64,000 nt of DNA from Collinsella sp. OM04-5 (GCF_003439125.1 NZ_QSUU01000004.1:62001-126000); one strand, 5' to 3'; shown: positions 26,772-35,589, numbered from the stretch's first letter. The notes: generated from the letters alone by a model not told the origin. Made by a program: numbers and translations.

Positions 26772-27206
26772 ATGGATACCAAGCAGCAACTCGTCGATGC
26801 CCTCGCAGGCCTGGGCTCAACCATTACCGAAGCTATGGATGTCATCGAGGGCTTTGTCCCCTGCGGACATCCCGCCCTCACGGTATCGAACGCACTCGTC
26901 GCGCTGGACGTTGACGATGATGCAGCTCTCGCCCAGCAGCTTGAGACCGTCGAGGGCTTTATCGACCACGTGAGTGAGAACCGCGGCGTGGCCGCCTACC
27001 ACGGTATCGAGGTCGAGCTCGCGGGTCCCAAGGCCGATCTGTTCGCAGCAATCCGCGAGGTAGGCGCCCTTATGCAGACCGCAGGCGTCAAGAACACCCA
27101 GGTCAACGAGTGGGTCTACCGCAGTCTGGCAGCACTCGACAGCTCCAACGAAAAGGCAGCCGAGCAGCTCGCAGAAAGTCCCACCATCAAGGCCGAGCTT
27201 TTGTAA
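26772..27206 (+). CDS. Small acidic protein of unknown function
   Basis: A 144-residue soluble, strongly acidic helical protein (VALDVDDDAALAQQLETVEGF and similar). No signal peptide or membrane segment is seen. GAAAGGA precedes ATG 26772. A single CGH motif near residue 31 is the only obvious potential metal or redox element. It is monocistronic, between ssrA (divergent) and a toxin-antitoxin pair (convergent). I do not recognise the family. Confidence 0.7.
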   Translation: MDTKQQLVDALAGLGSTITEAMDVIEGFVPCGHPALTVSNALVALDVDDDAALAQQLETVEGFIDHVSENRGVAAYHGIEVELAGPKADLFAAIREVGALMQTAGVKNTQVNEWVYRSLAALDSSNEKAAEQLAESPTIKAELL

Positions 27207-27214
27207 ATAGCAGA

Positions 27215-27253
27215 CGCGGGCCCCTTGGCGCATCGTCGTCCAAGGGGCCCGCG
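27215..27253. terminator. Hairpin between convergent genes
   Basis: Perfect 14-bp arms CGCGGGCCCCTTGG (27215-27228) and CCAAGGGGCCCGCG (27240-27253). There is no clear T-run; it probably ends transcription from both sides. Confidence 0.7.
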
Positions 27254-27264
27254 AACAGCTCGCG

Positions 27265-27780
27265 TCAACCGATAGCCGTGCCGCCGCGTTTGGCCAAAGC
27301 AAGAATCGGCATCATTTGACGAGGTGTCTTTGCTGCAAGATCGGCATGTTCGAGCAGTTTTCGATCGTTGGTCACCAAGTAATCAACCTGGGCGCGTTTG
27401 CATGCGGCGAGTACCAAGTTGTCCTCGTAATCGCGATGGAGCGCTAAGTATTTGTCGGCCAGCCAAAGGTCCGACGCATCTGCACCCACGGCCGTGGCGT
27501 TTTCGGTCATGTTCCGAACAAACGCCAACGCCGCATCGCCAATCGCGCGGGCAGATGCCTCATCGAGCGCTCCCCCGCTGGCAAGAACGCTATGCTTCAG
27601 TTCGTGCTGTACAACATACAGTACGTCCTTGGCGATATGCACCGGAAAGAACAGCAATGCCCCCGCCTCCGTCGCCTGCCCAATAAACGCGCGTGCGGCA
27701 AGCGACTCGGCATGGTCGGCGCAAAACGAATCAACCCATACGTTGGCATCCACCATTATTTTGAGGGGAGCCCCGCTCAC
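27265..27780 (-). CDS. PIN-domain toxin (putative ribonuclease)
   Basis: A 171-residue PIN nuclease of VapC type. The first catalytic aspartate is in IMVDANVWVDSF (Asp11). A central acidic stretch, and DYEDNLVLAACKRAQVDYLVTND with further acidic residues, complete the metal-binding set. The GTG at 27780 overlaps the antitoxin stop (GTGA), the usual coupling of type II pairs. The longer frame extending to 27981 runs antiparallel to nothing but overlaps the antitoxin coding sequence and is rejected. Confidence 0.82.
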   Translation of the reverse strand: MSGAPLKIMVDANVWVDSFCADHAESLAARAFIGQATEAGALLFFPVHIAKDVLYVVQHELKHSVLASGGALDEASARAIGDAALAFVRNMTENATAVGADASDLWLADKYLALHRDYEDNLVLAACKRAQVDYLVTNDRKLLEHADLAAKTPRQMMPILALAKRGGTAIG

Positions 27781-28130
27781 AGGATCATCCCCTTTTGGCG
27801 ATAGTGCTCGTCCATGGCTTCGGAATAGATTGTTTCCCAACCGCGATCGTCGGATACGGGCGACGTAGCGATGCCCAGGTCCGCGTAAAGCTGATCTGCC
27901 GCCGCCCATGATGCGGCGAACGGAGTATCGGGCGCGACGGTCTGCCGCCGGTCGTCGACGGCCGCAAGCACTTCCTCGCACTGCCCGCCACCCTGCGCGA
28001 CCTTGGCCACCACCTTTTTGATGAGCTCGGGCAGTGACCCGCCCGAAAGCCGCAGCGCTTCCTCGGCGCGCTCTTTAACCGAGCGATCTACGCGAACATT
28101 CACCTGCGCCATGCTGCCAACGGTAGCCAT
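27777..28130 (-). CDS. RelB/DinJ-like antitoxin
   Basis: A 117-residue protein with an N-terminal ribbon-helix-helix type segment MAQVNVRVDRSVKERAEEALRLSGGSLPELIKKV, as in RelB/DinJ antitoxins, and an acidic C-terminal half that would wrap the toxin. ATG 28130 has GGTGAGG upstream; an ATG at 28202 would add 24 residues. It overlaps the PIN gene by four bases. Pairing a DinJ-like antitoxin with a PIN toxin is less common than with a YafQ/RelE toxin. Confidence 0.78.
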   Translation of the reverse strand: MATVGSMAQVNVRVDRSVKERAEEALRLSGGSLPELIKKVVAKVAQGGGQCEEVLAAVDDRRQTVAPDTPFAASWAAADQLYADLGIATSPVSDDRGWETIYSEAMDEHYRQKGMIL

Positions 28131-28198
28131 CTCAACCTCACCTTCAGCATTGCTAGCTCTGCTAGCACGAGCATATATCCGAGCTAACATCTCGTCAA

Positions 28199-28249
28199 AC
28201 AAAAGAAGGCCTGCACCCTGGCGGCTGCGGTGTCGTCAGGGTGCAGGCC
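28199..28249 (-). terminator. Terminator of the P-type ATPase operon
   Basis: GGCCTGCACCCTG and CAGGGTGCAGGCC (28208-28220 and 28237-28249). A T-rich TTCTTTTGTTT follows on the minus strand. Confidence 0.82.
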
Positions 28250-28268
28250 ATTTACTCAATCGAAAACG

Positions 28269-30344
28269 CTAACGCAGGTAAGCCTTCGCGTTGCTCAGGC
28301 TGTAGGCAATCGTCGAGCCGTTGTGCAGCAGTGACGACGTCTGCGGGGTAATCGCGCCGGTAATACCCAATGCCAACAGCGCCGAGTTGGTGAGCATCAC
28401 CTTAGAGTAGGAGCTCGTCAGACGATCAATGAGGCCCTGGCTCATGCGGCGCAAACGCACGATCGCGGCCAGATCCGTGTCGGTCAGGATAATATCGGCG
28501 ACCTCCTTGGCGATGTCGCTTCCGCCACCCATTGCCAGCCCCACGTCGGCCAAACCGAGTGCCGGCGAATCGTTGACGCCGTCGCCCACCATGGCAACGT
28601 GGCGCCCCTCACCCTTAATGCGCTCCACATAGGCGTACTTGTCCTCGGGCAGCAGCTCGGCCTTAAACTCGTCGACACCCGCCTCGCGCGCAATGCGCTC
28701 GGCCGTGCGCTCCGAATCGCCCGTGAGCATAACGACATGCTTGACGCCCAGCGCATGTAGGTCGGCGATGGCCTCACGGACGCCGGGCTTGAGCGGATCC
28801 TCGATACCGAGCACGCCGACGACCTTGCCATCGACCGCCAGATACAGCGGTGACAGGCCCTGCATCTGAGACTCAATGCGCTCCTTAATGTCGGAATCGA
28901 GCTGCGCGCTCTCGTCCTCAAACACAAAGTGTGCCGAGCCGATAATCGCGCGACGCCCTTCAATGGACGAAGCGATGCCGTGCGCCACGATGTACTCGAC
29001 GGCAGCATGGCGCTCGCGGTGCTCGAGCCCGCGCTCGCGTGCCGCATTGACCACGGCACGCGCCACCGGATGCGGAAAATGCTCCTCCAAGCAAGCGGAA
29101 AGGCGCAGAACCTCGTCCTCGCTCCAGCCATCGGTGGTGAGCACGCAGGCAAGACGCGGCTGCGCCTCGGTAAGCGTGCCGGTCTTGTCAAACACAATGG
29201 TGTCGGCCTTGGCAAACGACTCAAAGTACTTCGCGCCCTTGACCATGACGCCCATCTTGGCAGCATCGCTCATAGCGGTCATGACGGCAACGGAACCCGT
29301 GAGCTTGAGTGCGCACGAGTAGTCGACCATCAGTGCCGCCGAGGTCTTGATGAGGCTGCGGGTAGTAAGCGCAACCAGGCCCGCGAGCAAGAAGTTCCAC
29401 GGGACGATCTTGTTGGCAAGGTCCTCCATATGCGACTGGCCCTCGGACTTGAGCGAGTCGGCCGTCTGCACGAGCGAGACGATTGAGCGCAGTTTGGTTT
29501 GCGCCGTATTGGCGCGCACGCGCACCAAGATGCTGCCGTCTTCCACGACGGTGCCGGCGAACACGTCGTCGCCTGCGCTACGCTCGACGGCCAGCGGCTC
29601 GCCGGTCAGGGTCGCTTGGTTGACCATAGCGCTCCCCTGCTCGACAACACCGTCGATGCAAATGGACATGCCAGTGCGCACGGCTACCAAGTCGCCGGGC
29701 TCGAGCTCGGTGGCGGCAACGCTTACCTCGGTGTCACCGACCACTTTTTGTGCCTTATCGGGCACGTCGAGCAGCGAGTTGATGAGCTCGTTTTCGCTCA
29801 TGGCGCGCGTGTAGTCCTCGAGCAATTCGCCCACGTTGAGCAGGAACATCGTCTGGCCGGCGGTATCGACGTCGCGTTTGACAAACGAGATACCAATGGC
29901 CGAAGCATCGAGCACGGGAACGGTCAGGCGCGGCTGCGCGAGCTCACGGAGGGCGGCGCGCAAAAATGCCATGTAACCGGCCACGACAAACACAGCACGC
30001 AGAGGCGTCGGCAAGAACCAGCGGCGCGCGTAGTGGGCGCCGATAAGTGTGGCAAGATCCATGACGAGCTTGTGCTTGCGTGGCTCAAGCTGCATCACGT
30101 AACCCGTCTTTGCGTCGGCGATGACCTGAGCGTCGAGCGCACCGACGGCGGCCAGCACGGCATCGCGGCGCGACTCGTCGTATTCGAGTGCCATCTGGCC
30201 GATGCGGCCGTAGACGCGCACCTTGTGCACGCCGTCGATGTCGCCGCCAAGCTTAAGAAGTGCATCGAGATCGCTCTCTGGCACAGGACCCGCCAATTGA
30301 AGACGGGTCCTGCCGGGGATCTCGCTAATAATCGAGAATCTCAT
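28269..30344 (-). CDS. P1B-type metal ATPase, FezB-like (P1B-6)
   Basis: A 691-residue metal-transporting ATPase in the membrane. The N-terminus has the short PGRTRLQL motif rather than a CxxC metal-binding domain. The transmembrane metal site is S343-C344-A345 (VDYSCALKL) instead of CPC, the pattern I associate with the P1B-6 class, which includes FezB of ferrosome-forming bacteria. The phosphorylation motif DKTGT holds Asp386; TGEP, HFPHPVARA and MVGDGVNDSPAL complete the machinery. It is preceded by 18 bp by a small membrane protein of the kind that accompanies such ATPases. The likely cargo is iron, and the likely role is loading an intracellular compartment or exporting iron; both are inference. 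Confidence 0.87.
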   Translation of the reverse strand: MRFSIISEIPGRTRLQLAGPVPESDLDALLKLGGDIDGVHKVRVYGRIGQMALEYDESRRDAVLAAVGALDAQVIADAKTGYVMQLEPRKHKLVMDLATLIGAHYARRWFLPTPLRAVFVVAGYMAFLRAALRELAQPRLTVPVLDASAIGISFVKRDVDTAGQTMFLLNVGELLEDYTRAMSENELINSLLDVPDKAQKVVGDTEVSVAATELEPGDLVAVRTGMSICIDGVVEQGSAMVNQATLTGEPLAVERSAGDDVFAGTVVEDGSILVRVRANTAQTKLRSIVSLVQTADSLKSEGQSHMEDLANKIVPWNFLLAGLVALTTRSLIKTSAALMVDYSCALKLTGSVAVMTAMSDAAKMGVMVKGAKYFESFAKADTIVFDKTGTLTEAQPRLACVLTTDGWSEDEVLRLSACLEEHFPHPVARAVVNAARERGLEHRERHAAVEYIVAHGIASSIEGRRAIIGSAHFVFEDESAQLDSDIKERIESQMQGLSPLYLAVDGKVVGVLGIEDPLKPGVREAIADLHALGVKHVVMLTGDSERTAERIAREAGVDEFKAELLPEDKYAYVERIKGEGRHVAMVGDGVNDSPALGLADVGLAMGGGSDIAKEVADIILTDTDLAAIVRLRRMSQGLIDRLTSSYSKVMLTNSALLALGITGAITPQTSSLLHNGSTIAYSLSNAKAYLR

Positions 30345-30362
30345 AGTTTGTGCCTGGGAGCG

Positions 30363-30608
30363 TTACTCGGCTGCCTCGTCAGCAGCGGCCTCGCTCTGGG
30401 TGATGTAAGCAGCCTCGGCAACCATGTCGTCGACATTAGCCTTGGCCTGCTCGACCATGTCCTGGTAAACGTTCTTGATGCGCATGCCGCACGCGATACC
30501 CTGCACGCAGGCGCTCTTTACCGGAGCGCTGGTAAGCAGCTTGATGCCGGCCGTGCCAAGCAGAAAACCGCCACCGACAAGCAGGGTATTGAACGTCGAC
30601 TTCTTCAT
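30363..30608 (-). CDS. Small membrane protein paired with P1B ATPase (DUF6110/FezA-like)
   Basis: An 81-residue protein with one N-terminal membrane segment rich in small residues (LLVGGGFLLGTAGIKLL, a glycine-zipper pattern), a cysteine-containing stretch SACVQGIACGM and a charged helical tail. AAGGAGA precedes ATG 30608. It is the first gene of a two-gene operon with the ATPase. Small proteins of this type sit next to similar ATPases in many gut anaerobes and, in ferrosome clusters, are needed for organelle formation. The family name is from memory and was not checked. Confidence 0.72.
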   Translation of the reverse strand: MKKSTFNTLLVGGGFLLGTAGIKLLTSAPVKSACVQGIACGMRIKNVYQDMVEQAKANVDDMVAEAAYITQSEAAADEAAE

Positions 30609-30716
30609 GTTGCTTCTCCTTTTTGCCGCATTGGACGCGGCATGGTGCTTCAGCACCCGAGTAAACAAGTTTGCTCGAGCACGCTTTTGAAATATCTCAA
30701 TTTTATCTAACTATCT

Positions 30717-30736
30717 AGGTCAGCCATGGCTAACCT
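30717..30736. promoter_or_regulatory. 20-bp palindromic operator upstream of the fez-like operon
   Basis: AGGTCAGCCATGGCTAACCT, palindromic except for one pair. It lies 109 bp before the small membrane protein start. A near copy stands between the ABC operon and its AraC regulator (34442). A-T rich promoter-like sequence follows it on the minus strand. Confidence 0.6.
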
Positions 30737-30771
30737 TTTGAAAATTAACGATGCGGAGTAACCGATTGTCA

Positions 30772-30800
30772 ATGTGAGAAAGGGACTGTCCCTTTGCCCC
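30772..30800. repeat. Short AAAGGGAC/GTCCCTTT palindrome
   Basis: The core AAAGGGACTGTCCCTTT lies just after the ABC transporter stop. A related TGACAAAGGG...CCCTTTGTCA hairpin is at 35529-35553. It is probably a terminator-like stem. Confidence 0.55.
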
Positions 30801-30803
30801 TTC

Positions 30804-32561
30804 TTACAACTGCCAGGTAGCTGCTTCCTTTTGCAGCGCCACCATGCGGGCGAATTCTCCACCTGCCGCCTTGAGCTGCGCCGGAGTGCCCTGCTCGGCA
30901 ACCACACCATCCTTGAGTACAACGATCTTATCGGCATTTTCCACCGTGCGCATACGGTGGGCAATAACGATAACCGTCTTACCTGCAAGCAGACGGGAGA
31001 GCGCCTGCTGAACCACGGTCTCGTTCTCCACATCCAAGCTCGCCGTCGCCTCGTCCAACAGCACGATAGGCGCGTCTTTGAGCAGCGCACGGGCGATAGA
31101 GATGCGCTGGCGCTCACCGCCGGACAGCTTGGAGCCGTTCTCGCCGATCATGGTGTCATAGCCCTGCGGCATGCGGCTCACAAACTCGTCGCAGTTGGCG
31201 GCACGCGCGGCAGCAAGCACTTTCTCATCGGTGGCATCGCGACGACCAAGACGGATGTTTCCCATCACCGTGTCGTCAAAGAGCAGCACGTCTTGGAACA
31301 CAATGGCGTAGTCGCGCAGCAGCGCCTCGGGATCCACGCTCGCAACATCCACGCCGCCCACGGTGACCGTGCCTTCGGTGGCGTCCCAAAAGCGCGCGGC
31401 CAGGCGGCTCACCGTGGACTTACCGGAGCCCGAAGGACCGACCAGTGCCGTGACCTCGCCTTCCTTGGCGGTAAAGCTCACATCGGTAAGAACTTTCTCG
31501 CCGGCGCGGCCGTCCTCGCCCGCACCATAGCCAAATGCCACGTGATCGAACACCACATCGTGGCCTACGGGCTCAAACTGCTCGCTGCCCCGCGCCACGG
31601 GCTCTTCCATGATGGAACGCATGCGCTTGGCCGACGACTCGGCGGCAAACAGCTCGGACATCAGCATCAGCGCCTGATCAAAGGGCGCATAGATGCGGCT
31701 CACCATAAGCAGGAAGGCAAACATCATCAAAAAGTCGACCTGGCCGGAGGCGACCATCGCAGCGCCCGTGACCAACGTGGTGGCAATCCCCAGGCGCAGG
31801 ATGGCAAAGGCGGAGTTGACCAAAAGCCCATTGGCGAGCTCGCCCTTGGTGGTCTCGCGCTCCTCGGCATCGATCACGGCGTTGAGCCCCTCAAGATAAT
31901 GAGCCTCCTGGTTGGTGGCGCGGATCTCGCGCACGCAGTCGAGCGTCTCCTGGATCGCCTCGGTAACCTTGACCTTCTCGGCACGCACATGGTCGAACAC
32001 CGGGGTCATGGGGCCGCGTGTCAGATACAGCACGGCAAAGGCCACGGGCACGCTCCAAAACGCCGCGATCGCCAGCTGCCAGCAAAAGAACAGCGACGCC
32101 ACGAACACAATGGCGCTTGCGATGATGGCACCCCAAAGCTCTCCCAGCACGTGGCTGTAGGCGTGCTCCATGGCCTGGACGTCGCCCATGATGGTCTCGG
32201 TTAAATCGGCCAGATCACGACGGCCAAAAAACGACAGCGGCAGCTTGCGCAAGCGCTCGGCAATCTCCATACGCTGCTTGCCGCACTCCTCGTAAAAGAT
32301 GCAGTAGGTGTAGTAATACTGCTGCCAGTTAGAGGCAAAGAGCAACACGAAAAAGACCAGGAGGCCGCCCACAATCGGCAGGGCATCCGGCAGGTCGGCA
32401 CCGGTGGCGAGATGTTCGACAAAACCGGCCATGACCAGGAACAATAAGCCCATGCCGGCCATGGTAATGAGATTGGTGAGCGCGGTCCAGAAAATGCCGC
32501 GTTTTACGCCGGCGACGCCTTTATCGGATAGGAAATACTTCTTTTGGAATGAGGCGAACAT
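30804..32561 (-). CDS. ABC half-transporter, permease-ATPase (YbtQ/IrtB-like)
   Basis: A 585-residue fused membrane and ATP-binding half-transporter. About six membrane segments in the first 300 residues are followed by an ABC domain with Walker A LVGPSGSGKST, the signature LSGGERQRISIARALL and Walker B IVLLDEATASLD. Its ATG directly follows the stop of the partner half-transporter (TAAATG), so the two form a heterodimer. The pair sits opposite an AraC regulator, the layout of YbtPQ/IrtAB siderophore importers; drug or peptide export is the main alternative. It ends before the short palindrome at 30772. Confidence 0.88.
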   Translation of the reverse strand: MFASFQKKYFLSDKGVAGVKRGIFWTALTNLITMAGMGLLFLVMAGFVEHLATGADLPDALPIVGGLLVFFVLLFASNWQQYYYTYCIFYEECGKQRMEIAERLRKLPLSFFGRRDLADLTETIMGDVQAMEHAYSHVLGELWGAIIASAIVFVASLFFCWQLAIAAFWSVPVAFAVLYLTRGPMTPVFDHVRAEKVKVTEAIQETLDCVREIRATNQEAHYLEGLNAVIDAEERETTKGELANGLLVNSAFAILRLGIATTLVTGAAMVASGQVDFLMMFAFLLMVSRIYAPFDQALMLMSELFAAESSAKRMRSIMEEPVARGSEQFEPVGHDVVFDHVAFGYGAGEDGRAGEKVLTDVSFTAKEGEVTALVGPSGSGKSTVSRLAARFWDATEGTVTVGGVDVASVDPEALLRDYAIVFQDVLLFDDTVMGNIRLGRRDATDEKVLAAARAANCDEFVSRMPQGYDTMIGENGSKLSGGERQRISIARALLKDAPIVLLDEATASLDVENETVVQQALSRLLAGKTVIVIAHRMRTVENADKIVVLKDGVVAEQGTPAQLKAAGGEFARMVALQKEAATWQL

Positions 32562-34388
32562 TTAGGCCTCGCCTCCCTTCGTAACGGCGGCATCCGCGGT
32601 CGCTGCAGTGATTTTCCAGCTCGCGGCCTGTTCGTATTCGGCCCACATCTTGGCATACAGACCCTCTTGGGACAGCAACTCGGCATGGGTGCCGGCCTCC
32701 TGCACGCTACCTTGATTGAGCACCACGATCTTGTCGGCCCCCACCACGGTCGAAAGCCGGTGCGCGATCATAATGACCGTGCGACCCGCCGCCAGCTTGC
32801 TAAAGGCGCGCTGGATGAGCGCCTCGTTCTCGGGATCCGCAAACGCCGTGGCCTCATCGAGCACCACGATAGGCGCGTCTTTAAGGATCGCGCGGGCAAG
32901 TGCCACGCGCTGGACCTCGCCACCCGAAAGGTACGCCCCGCCGGCGCCGAGCATGGTGTCGATGCCCTGCGGGAGCTTGGCCACGATATCGTCGCACTGG
33001 GCCGCGGAGAGGGCCGCGCGCACTTCGTCGTCAGTGGCTCCAGGCTTGGAGGCGCGCACGTTGTCGGCAAGTGTTTGTCGGAACAGCTGGTTGGTCTGGA
33101 ACACGAAGGCAACCTGGTCCATAAGCTCGTGGGGATCCATGTCGCGAACGTCTACGCCGCCTACGAGCACGCGACCCGCGGAAACATCCCAAAAACGCGG
33201 GATCAGGCTTGCGCAGGTTGACTTACCGCCGCCCGAGGGACCAACCAACGCAAGGGTGCTACCTGCGGGAACGCTAAAGCTCACATGATCGACGGCAGGC
33301 GCTTCGGCACCCTCGTAGGTAAAGCTCACGTCCTCAAAGCGCACATCGCTACCAACAGGATGCTTGGGCTGGGCAGGCACGGAGAGCTGCTTGGAATCCA
33401 TAACGCTTCGGATACGCGCCAGCGAATCGGCACTCATCTGAGACGCCTCGCCCACAAACATAAGCTTGGTCATGGCCGTCGGCACCACGGCCGAAAAGAT
33501 CGCGTAAAACGTGAAGTTGGTCATAAAATGCGCGAAGTCCGTCTCACCCGGCGCCAACAGCAACGCCACGGGCAAAAGAAATGCCACGAGGCCATTGAGC
33601 GCGGTAAGGTTGAGCACCTGCGGGCCTCGGCAGAATGTACCCGCATAGTTTTGCGCCATGTCGGCGTATTCGGCGATTGCATCGTGGAACGCCTTAAAGG
33701 AGTAGACCGTCTGCTGGAACACCTTGACCACGGGGATACCGCGAACGTATTCGGTGCCGGTCTTGTTCATCTTGACCAGCGCGCCCATGTAGGCCTTCAT
33801 AAACTCGGCACCCTTGCCGCTCATCATGGTGGCCATGGCGCCAAGCGAAATGGCCACCGAGATGAGGCATGCCGCGCCCAAGCGCCAATCGAGGGCGAAA
33901 AGCAGCACGAGCAGACCTGCGACCATGGCGGTGGCGCCGGCGATATCGGGCAGCATGTGCGCGAGCAGTGTCTCGGTTGAGGCGGCGCATCCGTCTACGA
34001 TACGGCGCAGCTCACCGGTGGCGTGCGTGTCAAAGTAGCCGAGCGGCAGCTTAAGCAGATGCTCGCTCGTAGCCTTGCGGATATTGGACGCGCAACGAAA
34101 CGCGGATAGGTGTGTGCACATGAGCCCCACGAAATAAATCACGATGCTCACCAGGGCAAAACCGACGGCCCACCAACCATACATCGCGATATCGCAGGCT
34201 TCGCTCCAGTTAGGTGCCACGGCGATCAGATCGCGCGCGACAAGCCAAATGCACACGTACGGGCCAAAGCTCAGCAGCTGCGAGAGCGCCGAGAGGGCCA
34301 TGCCCAAATATGTTAGGAATTTACGGTCGCCGGCATATGCAAGCAGCTCGCCGATACCGCCGCCTTCCTTTTTTGATCCCTTTGCCAT
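32562..34388 (-). CDS. ABC half-transporter, permease-ATPase (YbtP/IrtA-like)
   Basis: A 608-residue partner of the next gene. A membrane domain (about 1-330) precedes an ABC domain with Walker A LVGPSGGGKST, the signature LSGGEVQRVALARAIL and Walker B IVVLDEATAFADPEN. The Walker B region reads DEATAFADPEN rather than the usual DEATSALD, as in several siderophore-type half-transporters. ATG 34388 follows AAAGGAA; the 21-residue longer frame is rejected. The promoter region is shared with the divergent AraC gene and contains a palindrome at 34442. Confidence 0.88.
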   Translation of the reverse strand: MAKGSKKEGGGIGELLAYAGDRKFLTYLGMALSALSQLLSFGPYVCIWLVARDLIAVAPNWSEACDIAMYGWWAVGFALVSIVIYFVGLMCTHLSAFRCASNIRKATSEHLLKLPLGYFDTHATGELRRIVDGCAASTETLLAHMLPDIAGATAMVAGLLVLLFALDWRLGAACLISVAISLGAMATMMSGKGAEFMKAYMGALVKMNKTGTEYVRGIPVVKVFQQTVYSFKAFHDAIAEYADMAQNYAGTFCRGPQVLNLTALNGLVAFLLPVALLLAPGETDFAHFMTNFTFYAIFSAVVPTAMTKLMFVGEASQMSADSLARIRSVMDSKQLSVPAQPKHPVGSDVRFEDVSFTYEGAEAPAVDHVSFSVPAGSTLALVGPSGGGKSTCASLIPRFWDVSAGRVLVGGVDVRDMDPHELMDQVAFVFQTNQLFRQTLADNVRASKPGATDDEVRAALSAAQCDDIVAKLPQGIDTMLGAGGAYLSGGEVQRVALARAILKDAPIVVLDEATAFADPENEALIQRAFSKLAAGRTVIMIAHRLSTVVGADKIVVLNQGSVQEAGTHAELLSQEGLYAKMWAEYEQAASWKITAATADAAVTKGGEA

Positions 34389-34441
34389 GAGATTCCTTTC
34401 TAACGGCTTGAGAGTTAACCGTAATGAACTTATCATTGATG

Positions 34442-34459
34442 TGTTAGCCATGGCTCACA
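34442..34459. promoter_or_regulatory. Palindromic operator between ABC operon and araC-type gene
   Basis: TGTTAGCCATGGCTCACA, palindromic except for one pair, 54 bp before the ABC start and 44 bp before the AraC start. GTTAGCCATGGCT is shared (reverse-complemented) with 30717-30736. Confidence 0.6.
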
Positions 34460-34502
34460 ATCGAGCCAGGCGTGGACGTTTCTGCAAAGGAAAGGGACGC
34501 TT

Positions 34503-35507
34503 TTGCAAATACGGCGGGCAGCGACCGACATAACCGAGCTCTACGCACCGCAGTTTGAGCAGTTTGGCCTGGAGCTTACCGGCAAGGGCGCCGTCTTTAC
34601 CGGCGAGGTGGCAAACGATCGGGCGCACGGACGCGCATGGATCATGCCTCTCTCCCCCGCCTGCATCGTTATGGAGCATTTCATTACCCCGATGCACGAT
34701 ATGTACCTGGCCGAATACACACCCGAACCGTACGCCTGCGTGAGCGAGGTCAGCGCGCCCACACTTATATGCATGCCCGAGGCTGGCATAACGCCTGCGA
34801 ACCTTAAACCCTTGCATGGACCGTGGCCGAACAGCGCGGTGTGCAGCTTTATCCAAGATAGCTGCGGCGAGGAACTAAGTCCGCTGTTTGCAGGGCAGCT
34901 TTATCACTCGCGCTCGGTGCTCTTTTTGCCCGGGTATTTTGACGAGCTGGAGCATCGGTATCCCACTGAGTTCGCGGGAGTCTTTGAGGCGTTTGCCGAG
35001 TCGTGGCACGAGGAGGCGACGTCTGCCATCTGCCACACGCTGCGCCGGATTAACGAGGACCGCGCCCGCACCGTAGGCGGACACGTCTATATGCAAGGCA
35101 TCGTGGAGACCATGGTCGCGGAGCTCGCCTGTTCGCGCGCGGCCCACAAGCAGGCGCGGCGGGCGGCAGACACACGCGCCAGCATAACCATTGCCGAAGA
35201 AGCAACGGCAATGATTGAGCGCGCGCTCGACAAAGGCAGACGTGTGGGTATCAACGAGGTAGCCGAGAGGCTCTACACAAGCCGCTCCAAGCTATGCGCC
35301 ACCTTTAAGGCCCAAACCGGCGAGTCCCTGGGTGCCTACATTCGCAGACGCCGTATGGAGCGAGCACAGGACCTTTTGGCCGATAGCTCGCTCACGATAG
35401 CGCAGGTCGCAGAGCGTCTAGGCTACCCTCAGCAGGCCGCCTTCGCCCAAGCCTTCAAGCAACACACCGGCACCACCCCCACCGCCTGGCGTTCCCAGCA
35501 TCAATAA
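34503..35507 (+). CDS. AraC-family transcription regulator
   Basis: A 334-residue regulator. The C-terminal 100 residues hold two helix-turn-helix motifs: INEVAERLYTSRSKLCATFKAQTGESLGAYIRRRRM and LTIAQVAERLGYPQQAAFAQAFKQHTGTTPTAWR. The N-terminal ligand domain has no clear cupin signature. The start is TTG at 34503, after GGAAAGGGA. It is divergent from the ABC pair and probably regulates it, as YbtA does for ybtPQ. Confidence 0.88.
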   Translation: MQIRRAATDITELYAPQFEQFGLELTGKGAVFTGEVANDRAHGRAWIMPLSPACIVMEHFITPMHDMYLAEYTPEPYACVSEVSAPTLICMPEAGITPANLKPLHGPWPNSAVCSFIQDSCGEELSPLFAGQLYHSRSVLFLPGYFDELEHRYPTEFAGVFEAFAESWHEEATSAICHTLRRINEDRARTVGGHVYMQGIVETMVAELACSRAAHKQARRAADTRASITIAEEATAMIERALDKGRRVGINEVAERLYTSRSKLCATFKAQTGESLGAYIRRRRMERAQDLLADSSLTIAQVAERLGYPQQAAFAQAFKQHTGTTPTAWRSQHQ

Positions 35508-35560
35508 AGAGACGGCAGAGGGCCAGTGTGACAAAGGGAAAGTCCCTTTGTCACATCTAC

Positions 35561-35589
35561 AAAAATGGGTGCGCCGACGGCGCACCCAT
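35561..35589 (-). terminator. Terminator of gatCAB
   Basis: ATGGGTGCGCC and GGCGCACCCAT (35565-35575, 35579-35589), followed on the minus strand by TTTTTG. Confidence 0.82.

Noticed and set aside
27265..27981. 238-residue version of the PIN protein
   Set aside because: The extra N-terminus overlaps the antitoxin in another frame and has no domain character; GTG 27780 gives the family length.
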